Source: Heterostelium multicystogenum (Eukaryota > Evosea > Eumycetozoa > Acytosteliales > Acytosteliaceae). Taken from it: DNA of 46,101 nucleotides. Positions 1 to 10,746 of the stretch are shown here, one piece after another (position 1 is the first letter of the stretch; every line of letters begins with the position of its first letter). Below the pieces are notes generated by a model. It was not told where the DNA came from, ran no database searches, and saw only the letters and a list, made by a program, of their open reading frames with translations. Location: positions 1-46,101 of the forward strand of contig RCNN01000186.1 in assembly GCA_003667245.1 (NCBI GenBank). Reading direction: 5' to 3'. Made by a program: the position numbers and the translations under genes.

Positions 1-418
1 GCCTGCACCTTCGACTCGAAAGTGTGGAGAAAGTCGGATATTGTGGACGAGCCGGCGCTTGGCCTTCTCTCGGAACGACGGCGACAGGTCGTCGAGTAGC
101 GAGTTGTGGACGGAGATGCCGTAGCGCTCGAGCACATGGATCTTGGTCAGAGTGATAAACTGGGTGGAGAATGTTTCGTAGAAGATTCTGTTTGATGCAG
201 GTGAGCAGCCGATACGGACGGAAATAGAAGGTCGGTAATATGTATGCCATTGAAAAAAACAGTGACAATGCAAATATTGCCAGTGTCAATTCGAAACGTT
301 TCATTTCATCGATAAAGAATTTCCATCCGAACATATACCCAGTATTAAGCACAGAACCAAACACATCGCGGTAATAATGTGTTTTCGCCCATGATACTAA
401 ATCTATTCTAGAATACAT
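1..418 (-). CDS. Partial gene, unrecognised membrane protein (N-terminal part)
   Basis: The gene runs off the left edge, so only its N-terminal part is present. The start ATG is at 416-418, just downstream of very A/T-rich DNA. The first ~65 residues read MYSRIDLVSWAKTHYY... and contain one strong hydrophobic segment (LTLAIFALSLFFSMAYILP) that is probably a membrane span. From about 240 down to 1 the best coding frame changes by one base and continues with a charged, plausible sequence (...ITLTKIHVLERYGISVHN...). The switch lies next to a run of seven A (plus strand, ~254-260). No usable intron explains it, because candidate GT..AG pairs are only about 30 bp apart. I therefore infer an indel. 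I do not recognise the family. Confidence 0.55.
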   Translation of the reverse strand, partial: MYSRIDLVSWAKTHYYRDVFGSVLNTGYMFGWKFFIDEMKRFELTLAIFALSLFFSMAYILPTFYFRPYRLLTCIKQNLLRNILHPVYHSDQDPCARALRHLRPQLATRRPVAVVPREGQAPARPQYPTFSTLSSRRCR

Positions 419-1390
419 TTTTTATATAAAATATATATAATTATAATATTGTGTTGGTTGGGATTGGTGGTGGTAATGGTAGTGGTAGTGGTAGTGGTGG
501 TATTAGCTGTTGTATGAATTACTAATAAAATTATTTTCCAATGAAGTAATCTATCTAATTCTAATGAAGTCACTGAAGAACTAACTATCTGATAATATTT
601 ATATACAATTTAATTTATTAAAATATTAATTTAATAAATATTATATAATATATTTAAAAAAAAAACAATTATGATGTATAAAATTTATAAATTAAAAAGG
701 ATATCGTAATAAAATCTAATATCATTTGAATTGTCTTTAAAAACTTTAATAGTGTGTAATTTGTATCATAAAATAACTAATTTAAATAATTAATAGAAAA
801 GTTGATCTCGCTATTATTGTTATTATTACTTTTTATAGTTGGATTAGTTTTTAAACAAAAAGTAATTCCTTTGGTTATTCCCAAGACATAATATATATAC
901 TAGAAACTAGAAAAGACTTTGATCAATATTTGAATAATGCAAATATTAATATTTGAAATAACTAGAGCCATATATTTAATATAATAATTAAAAAATATTG
1001 TTTTTTTTCAACTTCCCATAGTATATTTATCTAAATTACATCATTCTATGGTTCTTTCGTTCAATTACTTTCCCCTCAAAAATAAGTTCCAATTGCTAAA
1101 TATGGATTTTCCCAAATTTTTTAATAAGGTAGTTGTGGTTTTGCAGTTATGAAAAAGTGAATTTTTAATTTTTTAAATTAATAATGGTCAGAAAAGGTCC
1201 AATTAGATTATTTATTTTTAATTAATTTGTTTAGTTTTTTAACTAAATATAATTCTATTTTTACTTTTTTTTTCTACAGAATCAAACCATCTTCATTTGT
1301 GTATTAATAATAAACATCAGACCCAGCCTATAGTAAGCAATCGCATCGACAACAACTTTGTACAATTACCAAAACAAGCAACTTTATACT
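419..1390. other. Intergenic, A/T-rich, divergent promoter region
   Basis: This lies between the divergent genes at 418 (-) and 1391 (+). It is mostly A/T homopolymers and I see no coding exon. The last ~110 bp before 1391 are less A/T-rich and probably form the 5' leader of the RhoGAP gene. A GGTAGT-type microsatellite lies at 467-503. Confidence 0.6.
467..503. repeat. GGTGGT/GGTAGT microsatellite
   Basis: Imperfect tandem copies of GGTAGT/GGTGGT in noncoding DNA, about 50 bp upstream of the start of the leftmost gene. Confidence 0.7.
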
Positions 1391-2835
1391 ATGTCTTATC
1401 AACAGATGAACGATGATGTGTCACCATCTAGCAATAACACTACAGATAGTGCCTACAAGAAAACAAGTGGGAACATTCACAAGTATGTAAGATGATGTAA
1501 ATTTGGAAAGGGCACATGCGTTACTCCAATTAGAATCATTATTAGAATCAATTAATATATCAAGGAATTAATTAATCCAATCCCAATAAGGAGTGTTCAA
1601 TTATATGAAACTTTGATTAACCTATTCTATACTTTAGAAATTCAAATAACTTCTTTACTGGAATAAAGAGTACTGTGAGTACCAATGAGTCTCTACAGAC
1701 AGAACAGCAAATGCAACAACCACAGCAGCCACCAAAGACCTTTGTTGATGGTGTGTTTAAAGGTTTAGTGTCTATTGGTTCAGGAATTATTAACGGTACC
1801 AAAGGTGTTGTGGTTAGTATTCGATCAAACTATTATATGATTTGCGATTCATCTAGTTTACTCATTCTTGATAAACACAAAATAGGTCGAGCCATATAGA
1901 GGTGCAAAGAAAGAAGGTGTTGCAGGTTTCGCTAAAGGTGTAGCAAAAGGTGTTGGTGGTGTCGTGCTATTACCAGTCGTGGGAGTCATGGAGTTTGTAT
2001 CCTTAACTTCCCAAGGTATCATGAATACTCCACTTACAGTTATCGAAGCTATGAAAAGTATATGTTTTCACCAAACAAATCATTACCATTTTTAACTAAC
2101 TGATTTACAATTTCTGACACTATCTAGATGCTCCAAAAGAAGAACCAATGGAACTAACATCTATTGATCATTGTTTATTTTTTGGAATTACACTGGAAGA
2201 GTCCATTGTGAGATCAAAAGAAAAGAATGTGCCTCATCTTATTACAATTTGTTTAGAATTCCTTACACCAAGTAGGTTATTCTTGAATGTGAAGTTAATT
2301 TAAACAAAGTCTAACTTAGATTGGTTATAGGAGTTAATCATGAAGGAATATTCAGATTGAGTGGATCAAAAATTGAAATTGACCAATATCAGACAAGTTT
2401 TGACAAAGGAGAGATAAAATCAGTTGAACAGTTGGAACCTTTCAAGGTAAATGAAATTGCTGGTATTTTCAAACAATACTTCCGTTTCACACCTGATCCA
2501 ATCGTTCCAAAGAAGACTATAAAGAAGTTAATGGAAATCCAAGCAAAACCTGCTTCAGATCCAATTGAAAAGGTATTGGCATTCAAAAATGCTGTTCTCG
2601 ATATGGATGAACCATATTATAGCGTACTTTACAAATGCACTGAACTTCTTACAAAGATTGCAGAGAAATCAAAAGAATCACTTATGACACCAAGTAACCT
2701 TTCCATAGTATTTGTGTATCATGGCTTCGTCCAGACAATGAACTCCAACAAATTGCTGATGCCAACACAGTTGTATTCCATTTGATTTCTCATTTCCCAC
2801 AAATCTTTACTAAGAAACCAAAAGATGTAATTTAA
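1391..2835 (+). CDS. RhoGAP-domain protein with a VPS13-C-terminus-like Gly-rich segment
   Basis: Predicted GTPase-activating protein for Rho/Rac GTPases. Exons: 1391-1482, 1638-1812, 1886-2057, 2128-2275, 2320-2835; all four introns are GT..AG. Exon 1-2 is Ser/Thr/Gln-rich. Residues ~75-130 hold a Gly/Val-rich segment (GLVSIGSGIINGTKGVVV, then GVAGFAKGVAKGVGGVVLLP) that resembles the C-terminal repeats of VPS13-type lipid-transfer proteins; this is a resemblance only. The RhoGAP domain follows: FGITLEESIVRS, then VNHEGIFRLSGS with the arginine-finger motif (GIFRLSG), and a helix with MTPSNLSIVF. At about 2712 one G appears to be missing; in the next frame the domain continues (WLRPDNELQQIADANTVVFH) to the stop at 2833-2835. 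It converges with the permease gene, 123 bp away. Confidence 0.85.
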
Positions 2836-2958
2836 ACATTATCCCAATAATATATATATATTGGTTTTCCAACTTACTATATGGAAATAATATTATTCCA
2901 AATACCTTGTAATATAATTAAATAAATTGTAACTTTTTTATAAAATATATTATTTATT

Positions 2959-4771
2959 TTAATATTGTTGGAATGATTTATGTTCAAAATCAGAAGTTTG
3001 AATATCAAGATGAGGTTCTTCAGTCTTTGCTTTGAAAAACGATAAAATGAATGTCATTATGGCCAACACAAGATAAGCAGCCGACCATTGATATGGTAGA
3101 GTTGATCCAGATTCCCAAGGTACGTATACCTCACCGTTTGGATTTACACTGTGGATAATTCCAAAGAATGTAATTACAGCTGTGAGAGCTAAAAAGAGTG
3201 CTGATTTTCTAAGTTGGTTATCGAGGAGATAAGCTAATGCTGTTCCCCAAAACAATGAAGTGCAAATAAATCCATGTGCCAAGATGGTTATTACAGCAAT
3301 GGCATCGACTGCTGATTGATTGGTGTTGAATGCATCAATAATCTGCTTTGGATCAGTGATGGCATATGAAAACACTGGTGAAATCTGTGAGAGTACGATA
3401 TTTACGAATTGGAAGAGTGCAGGGAAGAAACTCCAAATGATGGCAGGAATATGGTGTTTCTTGATACCAGAGTTGGGAGTTGATGGGCTGAGTGTTTCAG
3501 CGCAGATTTCGAATGCAATAAAAATGAAAATTGGGATGATTGCTGGCTTTGGAAGAATATTGGTTAAGAAAGATAGGTAACCCAAAAGTCCACCCAGACC
3601 AATGATGAGACCAGTGATGATAGAGTAACCGGAACGAGCTTTGAACTTTTGTTGGAATACTGTGTGTCCAATGTATGGAGTAGTCTGTGTAACAGAACCA
3701 AAGAAACTCGAAATGATGGTTGTAATGGAATCTACTAAAAGTACAACTCTAGTGTTGTATCTATTTCCAACTGATACTGCTGCATCAGTGATGGTAAGTC
3801 CACCAATATTTACAAGGATAGCATATGGAATTGCAATTGAAATATTTTGTTGAATTGCTGCTTTGAAAGTAGAAAAGATATCGGCTGGATGTGGATAGCT
3901 AAGATAGTATGATGAAAATACATTTTCTGGCATTGGTACAACGGAAATTTTAGCAGCAGCCATTGAATAATATATAATTGATCCAATTATTGCACTAACA
4001 AGTACACCCGATAGATTAAATGGTAATTGAATGGATACAAATTGGTGATGTTCATTGACTCTATGAAGTAACAAGATAAAAATAATCCAAAGCGAAACCC
4101 AACCGGTGACTGGCTCCTGTAAAATCGTTAAAAGTTCATTCAAACCTAAAAGTGCCAAACCAATACCTGCTAGAGCACCTGATTTACCAACTGGATGGAA
4201 ATATTTTTGTGCAAAACTATAAATAAGTAAGTAAGGTGTTCGCAATTGGATAGAAATTCGTTTGGGTTTACCTTAAAATTGTCAAGACAAGCTTAAAAAA
4301 TCCAATTAAAAATACAGTTGTACAACCAACTAACCATGCCTCGATAGCAGCATCATGTGGTGATTTTCCAGAAGCAATGGACTTGGTAAAGGCTGGACCT
4401 ACGACCAATAAAGGCAAACCAATGGTGGTTGGTGCGTCCAAACCCACTGGAATCGATGTGTATAAAATAGTTGGATCGGTCTCTTTGTGGTCCAAGAATA
4501 TTGCATAGAATGACATTGCAAGACTTCCAATCATGACACCTAGAGCAGGTCCTGGAATGAAATACTTTGCGACCATATCCGATGGCATTCCAAATGAATA
4601 TACAAGAATAGCATACATCGATGCGATGTTTGCAAGATTATCTAATAGCACCGAGAACAGTGCATTGACGTCGCCGCTTGTTGGAATCATCTGATTCTTA
4701 AAAGTTGCACTCCATGACTTATGCGGTTGATCTATCAGTCCAACTGATGAAGCTCTAACTCTCTGATACAT
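2959..4771 (-). CDS. AzgA/NCS2-like purine (nucleobase) permease
   Basis: Multi-pass plasma-membrane transporter of ~586 residues, likely a proton-coupled purine base carrier. Exons are 4771-4272 and 4216-2959, with a 55-bp GT..AG intron (4217-4271); the splice joins LTIL to SFAQKYF in frame. About a dozen hydrophobic segments are visible. The segment around residues 300-340 (DSITTIISSFFGSVTQTTPYI, then RSGYSIITGLI) matches the AzgA-type signature, in which a Gly-Thr/Ser-Pro-x-Thr-x-Tyr-Ile motif precedes an (A/G)RTG(L/Y) motif. An N-terminal segment with VGLDAPTTIGLPLLVVGPAF is also typical of permease cores. The gene is intact, unlike many neighbours. Substrate is inferred from family only; a different anion/nucleobase permease is possible. 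Confidence 0.75.
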
Positions 4772-5201
4772 TATATAAAATATTAGATATAAATATCACC
4801 AATATTACCAATAATCTAGTCAATCAATCCAATTAAATATAAGAATAGTAACAAGATTTGATTATATAATGATAGCAATATAATATATAATATATAATAT
4901 GTATAAGAATGAGAATAAGAATAGGGTGTGGGGTCTTAGAAAAGAAGAAAGAGGCAGGATATTTAATATTAAAGAATCTTTAAAAAGATTGATTACAATT
5001 CAAATGGTGTGCTGAAAAACGCTAAAAATCGATGCTAGGTCCACCCAGTCAATCACCAAAAGTTTAATATTTTTGATTTTTTTGATTTTGGTTTTTTCTC
5101 GAACAAATTAATTTTTGCAAAAACTTTGCTTTTACTTTAGAATATACCTACAGAATTTTCATTGTTAGTTTGCTGGTAAATATCTTCACTTTTTAATTCA
5201 T
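4772..5201. other. Intergenic upstream of the permease
   Basis: A/T-rich DNA upstream of the permease start, with repeated ATAATATATA tracts at ~4870-4910 and a TTTTTGATTTTTTTGATTTTGG tract near 5070-5093. No coding sequence seen. Confidence 0.5.
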
Positions 5202-5453
5202 TTATATTATTTTAGATGTAGAAGCTTGATTATTTTTGATTTTTTCATTATCACTATTATTATCGAACTTATTATTATTATTATCTTCTAATGTATCAAT
5301 TTCATTATCATTATCATTTTCATCATTAGTATCTAAAATACTAATACTATGATTATTATTATTATTGTTGTTATTATTGTCCGAGTTATTAGGTTCTTCG
5401 GTCTCTGTCATTATATATTGAGGATGATTTGATTTAAATAATGTTAATTCCAT
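5202..5453 (-). CDS. Small Asn/Asp-rich ORF, hypothetical
   Basis: An 83-codon frame starting MELTLFKSNHPQYIMTETEE and continuing with a run of nine Asn encoded by ATT-complementary repeats, then alternating Asp/Asn/Glu. This low-complexity composition is common in real dictyostelid proteins, but also arises from (AAT)n microsatellites. No domain, signal peptide or splice signal is visible. It could be a short gene or the first exon of a gene I cannot assemble. Confidence 0.3.
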   Translation of the reverse strand: MELTLFKSNHPQYIMTETEEPNNSDNNNNNNNNNHSISILDTNDENDNDNEIDTLEDNNNNKFDNNSDNEKIKNNQASTSKII

Positions 5454-6084
5454 TGTTTATATATATGTGTTGAGTAGAGTATTCTACTCCTCAGCTGAAA
5501 CCTCCTATCTTCCCTCCACCTTATCTTGTCAATCCACTCAGCAGTGTTGTTTATTTGGTTGAAAAATAGTAGTAGTAGTTGTATAGTAATAGTACGACTT
5601 TTATTATTATTACTATTACTATTATTATCTAATTGATTTATTATCTAGTAATTGTATAGTAATTAATTATTTATAAATATATTAAATGAATTGGATGAAT
5701 ATATGTTTATAGATGTGATGTGTGGTGGTGGTAGTGGGGATGAGTGAGAGAAGTGGATGCTGTTTCGTATATGAATGAGCACTGGTTGGTTTGAATTAGT
5801 ATGGCGTGTCCGTACTCTTATTCTAATGGATATAAATAATCATCGAAAGTCATCCAACAACATATCAACAACAACAACTTGACAAATCCAATGTATATTT
5901 TAGTGTTGTTTTAAGCGTGTTGTTGACTTTTACCAATGTCACCAGCTAACTAACTAAACAATAACAACAAAAGCAAACAAACAATTGTACAATAATTAAA
6001 TTAAAATACATATATTTTTAACATAACATATTTAAAACATCAACAATAACTTTCATAACCAAAAATAAACCCCTTTTTAGTGAA
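5454..6084. other. Intergenic
   Basis: Mixed A/T-rich DNA with AGT/ATT trinucleotide tracts near 5565-5640. A less A/T-rich patch occurs at ~5480-5545. The last 200 bp (CAACAACAACTTG..., C/A-rich) look like a 5' leader of the spliced gene that follows. No gene seen. Confidence 0.5.
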
Positions 6085-6686
6085 ATGACATTCAATTCTA
6101 TCAAAGAGGTGTGTTGTGTGTGTGTGTGTTTATATTGTTTTACTCTTTTTAATCCACAATTTGATGGTTTGTTTAATCGTTGTTTGGTTGTTACTTACCA
6201 ATGAATGATATGATAGTAGTTTTATTACTTAACTCTATCCAGTTATACAATATATATTATTGCACTTATACTTAGTGGATAAGGTATTATTCATTATCTT
6301 ATAAGTGATTGTTAGCTCAAAGAATCAAAGATGAGTCGATAGAATAGATTTATTGATAAATATCTAATAGTTGTTCCCATCAATTTACTAAAATCAAATC
6401 TTCATCTATTAAGGATGATATCATAAATAAAGATGATTCTTTTTTAGAATTCTAAATATCTAAAATTTTAGACCTTTACCAAAGTTAAATCTGCATCTTC
6501 AGACTATTCAATAATATTCGACAATGCTAGTATATTTAAATCATTTATAGGTTGTCCTTACATACAATCAATGGAAATAAGGAATTACAGTTCACTCCAC
6601 CTCACCGAAGTGTAAGTGTATTATTGTAAAATATACAATTCTATTTCTTGAAAATTCAGTAATCACATAGTCTAGGTTCAAACTAA
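6085..6686 (+). CDS. Putative small three-exon gene, unknown function
   Basis: Proposed exons: 6085-6108 (MTFNSIKE), 6472-6611 and 6671-6686. The second intron (6612-6670, 59 bp) has a textbook GTAAGT donor and a CACATAG acceptor, and joins ...SSLHLTEV to LGSN before TAA. The first intron (6109-6471, GTGTGT..TTTTAG) is 363 bp, long for this genome, so exon 1 is less sure. The product would be about 60 residues (KVKSASSDYSIIFDNASIFK... in the middle) without a recognised domain. A run of A/T and AATAAAC follows the stop, consistent with a 3' end. It may be a decayed or partial gene. Confidence 0.35.
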
Positions 6687-6786
6687 AATAAACAATAATC
6701 TTACAAAATAACACAACTAATAATAATAATAATAAAATAACAAATACAATTAGTTAATACTAACATTTGTGTGTTTTATAATACTC

Positions 6787-6905
6787 AAAATTGAGTGACT
6801 TTAAACAGAATGAATTTTATGTATTCCAATATCAACTTCACTGTCATCATCGGTGAAACATGAATTGATTGAATGTTATAACATAACAAATAAATAAAAA
6901 GAATG
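6787..6905 (-). pseudogene. Diverged N-terminal remnant of the small secreted-protein gene
   Basis: Read on the minus strand, CATTCAATCAATTCATGTTT followed by CACCGA matches 23 of 26 bases of the signal-peptide cleavage region of the neighbouring secreted-protein gene (there CACTCAATCAACTCATGTTC, then CACCGA). In that frame it gives SINSCFTDDDSEVDIGIHKI before a stop, but a stop also lies directly upstream, so it has no intact start. The same remnant lies downstream of the other two copies of the gene (about 10715-10800 and 17262-17345), so it predates their duplication. Confidence 0.45.
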
Positions 6906-6977
6906 AAAGTAAAATAATTTTTATTAAGTTGTTTGGTTGATACCTTTATTTCTTGATTGACAAGTGTTGGAAATGAT

Positions 6978-7508
6978 TCAATGATGGTCCTCTGAATCAG
7001 TATCGCTTTCACAACTCTCACTAACATCTGGCATTTCCCTACCTCGAGGAAGTATAGATCCATAATTGTCATATTTATTCTCATCAAAATCGTTGTCTGG
7101 ACAATCATCGGTGGTCTGTTGCATGTCATCATGGATAAATTCAAGATAGTACACTTGCTTCAGTGAATACTTTTGTCGAAGCTTTGTAAAGATTTCTCGA
7201 GGAATGTAACTTCGATCATGGACTGTGTCAGGCAGTTGGGATAGCCACTCGATTCTGAGTGCTAAAAAATCAATGATAATGGGATTAACATTGCGATAAT
7301 TATCAATGATTTCTTGAAGTGATTCAATATGTTCTTTGCGTGAAATATTCGAGGTAATGTCATTTATTACGATTTTACGCATAATGAATCGTTGATATCC
7401 TTTAAATTTAAATCCTTGGATATTCTCGTCATCGTACAACTCGGTGGAACATGAGTTGATTGAGTGTATTAGAACAAATAAAATACAAAGATATAAAAGT
7501 GTTTTCAT
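6978..7508 (-). CDS. Small secreted protein, family copy 1 (intact)
   Basis: A 176-residue protein with an N-terminal signal peptide (MKTLLYLCILFVLIHSINS, likely cleaved before Cys20). The mature part has a charged middle (FKFKGYQRFIMRKIVINDI), then EWLSQLPDTVHDRSYIPREI and a very acidic tail with two Cys (CPDNDFDENKYDNYG... CESDTDSEDHH). I do not recognise the family. Two further copies lie at 10747-11407 and 17375-17916; two of the three lie convergently just downstream of an M8 protease gene or its remnant. The TTTTTTAG just before the CACTCAGAATC segment looks like a splice acceptor and may end an intron starting at GCGTAAAATC (see findings), which would shorten the protein by about 39 residues. 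Confidence 0.7.
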   Translation of the reverse strand: MKTLLYLCILFVLIHSINSCSTELYDDENIQGFKFKGYQRFIMRKIVINDITSNISRKEHIESLQEIIDNYRNVNPIIIDFLALRIEWLSQLPDTVHDRSYIPREIFTKLRQKYSLKQVYYLEFIHDDMQQTTDDCPDNDFDENKYDNYGSILPRGREMPDVSESCESDTDSEDHH

Positions 7509-8531
7509 TTTTTGACATTAATAAAAAGAACAAAAACACAAATGAATGATATTTCAATTGTTTTTTAGCTGCAGAATAAATTTAATAAAAAAAAATCAAA
7601 ATATTTTGACAAGGCAACATCCTTTTCAATTTATATAGATAACACATAGCTACCCACAAAAATTTGTTAATGAGGGAGAACCAAATTTTATTTTTTTTAT
7701 TAAATTTGTTTTTTGTCCCACCGTGTTGTTAAACAAAATAAATAAATAAATTTAAATTATTGAAATAGACAATGTAATTTAATTTAAATATTGATATTCA
7801 TTGGACCATGAAAAGTTTGTTTCCAAACTTCAAAAACTACAAATCAAGGGATCCCTTGATCCTGATTTCGGGGACAAAAAAATCAAAATTAAATTTTGGT
7901 TAATCAAAAAAAACAAAAAAACATTTATAATTATCTGACTTGTACGACATTAAATAAAATTTTTGTTAATATTTTTGACTCACTTTTTCATCTCCAGTGG
8001 ATAAAATTCCGGCTATTACTCTTGATTATATTTTTTTACTAAAGATATTTAGGCTAAGTTCTTCATCAGAGGTCAGAGCCAATAGGATCAATCAATTTGA
8101 TTGATTATAAAATAAAATTTAAGCTTACAAGGAAAGTATTCCCTTATTGGAATGAAATTATTTAATTGGATTCCTGAATTCCTTGACTATCAGTTGGTTC
8201 ATGCCCATTATAAACTTCAAACTACATTTTTTGGAATTTCATACCTAGATTTTCTAAACAATCAAAAAATCTTGCCCAAAAAATATTACAACAAATATGA
8301 TTTGGAAATAGCATCATATTTATACATTTGGGTTGTTTAATCAATTATTCAAATGATAATTCTTATAGGGAAACATCAAACTAAAAGCTATATAAAATTC
8401 CAAGTAGAATTTAATCTTCCCAGGATGAAAAGAATGTTTAATAAATTGAGATCATGATTATTTTAGATTATGACTGTCATATTTCAATTCACTATTATTC
8501 TTATCATTAACAATTTATTTATTTATTAATA
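7509..8531. other. Intergenic between secreted gene copy 1 and the M8 protease; protease promoter
   Basis: Divergent upstream region. It holds a perfect 18-bp palindrome at 7843-7860. From about 8045 to 8531 it resembles 20700-20865, where the shared string GAGCCAATAGGATCAATCAA and the motif AAAGTATTCCC are conserved; this is probably the promoter of the M8 gene. A 62-codon frame at 8152-8340 (MKLFNWIPEFLDYQLVHAHY...) is absent from the other promoter copy and has no recognised domain, so I do not call it a gene. Confidence 0.5.
7843..7860. repeat. Perfect 18-bp palindrome
   Basis: ATCAAGGGATCCCTTGAT is its own reverse complement, with a GC-richer core than its surroundings. Confidence 0.8.
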
Positions 8532-10686
8532 ATGCCATCCTTATTAATTAAATTTATTTTATTATTTGTTTTAATATCAATTGTCATTTCAGACAATGAA
8601 GATCTTGAATATATCCATATATGTGAACATGGAAAGATGAAAGAGTATTCTCTTGATCCAAAAATTGCTCTTGAGATAGCAAAGGCCAACAACAGAACTG
8701 TTGATCCGGTTTCCCACAAACTTAGAGCCACCAAACCCTTAAATATCTTATTTGATACATCACTAATCACTGGGCAAGCAGATTCCAACTATGCATGCTT
8801 TTCAGAAGGATCCAAAATAACTCTTGGAGTTATTTCTTCGAATAATGTTCCATGCTCAGCAGGTGTCACTTATAATTGTATTTACACATGCAAAAAGGAT
8901 GATATCCAGACCACCCAAATGCAACAATATCTAAAAAAATATATATTGCCATATATTTCCAACTATTTTAAATTAATAATTTCTGTTGCTCCTCCAGAAT
9001 CTTCGTCTAACGTTCAGCTAAATCCAGATATGAGTTCCTGTTTTAAAAATATATATATTCCACAGGAGTATTTGTATCCCAATCAAGGTCTTCCTAATGG
9101 ATTTGATACCCTAATATATGTAACATTAAGACCAAAATGTAAGTTTTTTAATCCAAATCTAATTACTGTTTTAAACTAATTTATTCCTATAAATAGATGG
9201 TTCACAGGTCATAGCAAATGCTGGTCCATGTAACTATGAAATCTATACTGGCCCAAATGGTGGAACAGGATATGGAAGACCAATGGCTGGAGCTCTTAAC
9301 TATAATCCTTCTAAACTTTTAAAGTATATTGAAGAAACAGAGAGAGTAACCTTTAAAATGAAAAATGTACGTATGGTTACTAAACATGAAATGTTGCATG
9401 CCCTAGGTTTTGATGAGGGTTATTTTAGGAACTATATTAATGGTTATACTGCATACTGTATGTGATAATAAAAATATAAATAATATCTATTAACATTTTA
9501 ATCAAAGATAATTATAGTGACTTTATAAAAGATGATGTTTTTAAAGGAAAAACTCCAAGTGGTGCTCCTTTTGCACAGGGAAGGAGTGGAGTAAATCTAC
9601 CTTTGACCTTAGAAGCATTACAAAGCATGTATTTTTGCAAAGATAAATTCAAAATTGTCCAATTGAATCCTAAAGACTTTAGTCATTGGCATAGTCGATT
9701 TGCTAGAGATGAATTAATGTCAGGATATGTCAACCCTTCGGCACAACTTACACCTTTAACGCTGTCGGTTCTACATTCATATTACTTTTACAACATAGAT
9801 TTCCAGTATGCTCAGACCATGGCTTGGGGAAGAGGAATGGGATGTGATTTTATCAAAGATTGCACACCAAACTCTTGGAAATCCTACTTTGGTGGTGATA
9901 TTAGTGATCTCAAATTTCAACGTATGAAATTGATTGATTGATTGATATTGATTATCATAATCTACAGGCTAAATACTAATTTTAATAACTTTTAGCCAGA
10001 AGATGCTATCCATCTCGATATGGTAAAGGTCAACAAAACATTATAACTTATGAAAAACCACTGAGGACAGTGTACCAACACTTTCAAAATCCCAATCTTG
10101 GAGGAAATGATATGACAATGGATTATTGTCCATTTTACCCAATTGATTTTGAAGACTTTTGCCAAGATGAAAGTAGGTCAGTTGATACGAGTGTGTTGGA
10201 AGAGAGATGCGAGAATTGTAGATGTTTTGAGTACACCACTTCTGCATCAGCACAAAAGGTTAAACTAGCTTGTTGAATTCAGGATGTGTAGGTGATGTAT
10301 ATAAAGTAAAGGTCAATGGTGAATGGGTCACATGTACTGAACCAGGAAAGTCTTTCAAAGTCAAGGGTGTCAATTTCCAATGTCCTAAAGATTATTATCC
10401 ATGTAAACAATCACCAATCCCTTTTGTACCAACTCCTCCACCAAGTGTTAATCCTGGTACACCAAATCCTCCATACACTGCTACTGGAGTTCCTTTAACA
10501 ACAATTAGTACTAGTACCAGTAGTGGTAGTTCAATTGGAACTAGTGGCTCTGTATCAGATGGCCCAATTTTAACAACATCCACATGCTCCACATCTACAA
10601 TATGTGCAGGAATCAGAGTTGCCCATATCTCTTTCACTCTTGTCATAATTTCATTTTTAGTCTCATTAATTATTATTATTCTATAA
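8532..10686 (+). CDS. M8 (leishmanolysin-like) zinc metalloprotease, secreted/surface
   Basis: Exons 8532-9138, 9197-9457, 9508-9921 and 9996-10686; introns of 58, 50 and 74 bp, all GT..AG. The ~657-residue product has a signal peptide (MPSLLIKFILLFVLISIVIS), a propeptide-like segment, and the zinc motif HEMLHALGF (9385-9411). About 80 residues later comes the third-ligand region HWHSRFARDELMSG, then Cys-rich segments (CENCRCFEY, CVGDVYKV). It ends in a Ser/Thr-rich stalk and a hydrophobic C-terminus (ISFTLVIISFLVSLIIIIL), so it is probably membrane- or GPI-anchored. A -1 frame change near 10272 (GCTTGTTGAATTC, apparently one T short) interrupts the Cys-rich part; the frame after it is clearly homologous in character. 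Function (protein degradation outside the cell, adhesion) is by family. It converges on the secreted gene at 10747-11407. Confidence 0.85.
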
Positions 10687-10746
10687 AAACATCAATAAAA
10701 ATAAACAAAATCATTTTTATGTATTCCAATATGAACTTCATTGTCA

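Noticed and set aside
8152..8340. 62-codon plus-strand frame upstream of the M8 gene
   Set aside because: Deleted from the second promoter copy, no recognised domain, and it sits within the apparent promoter.
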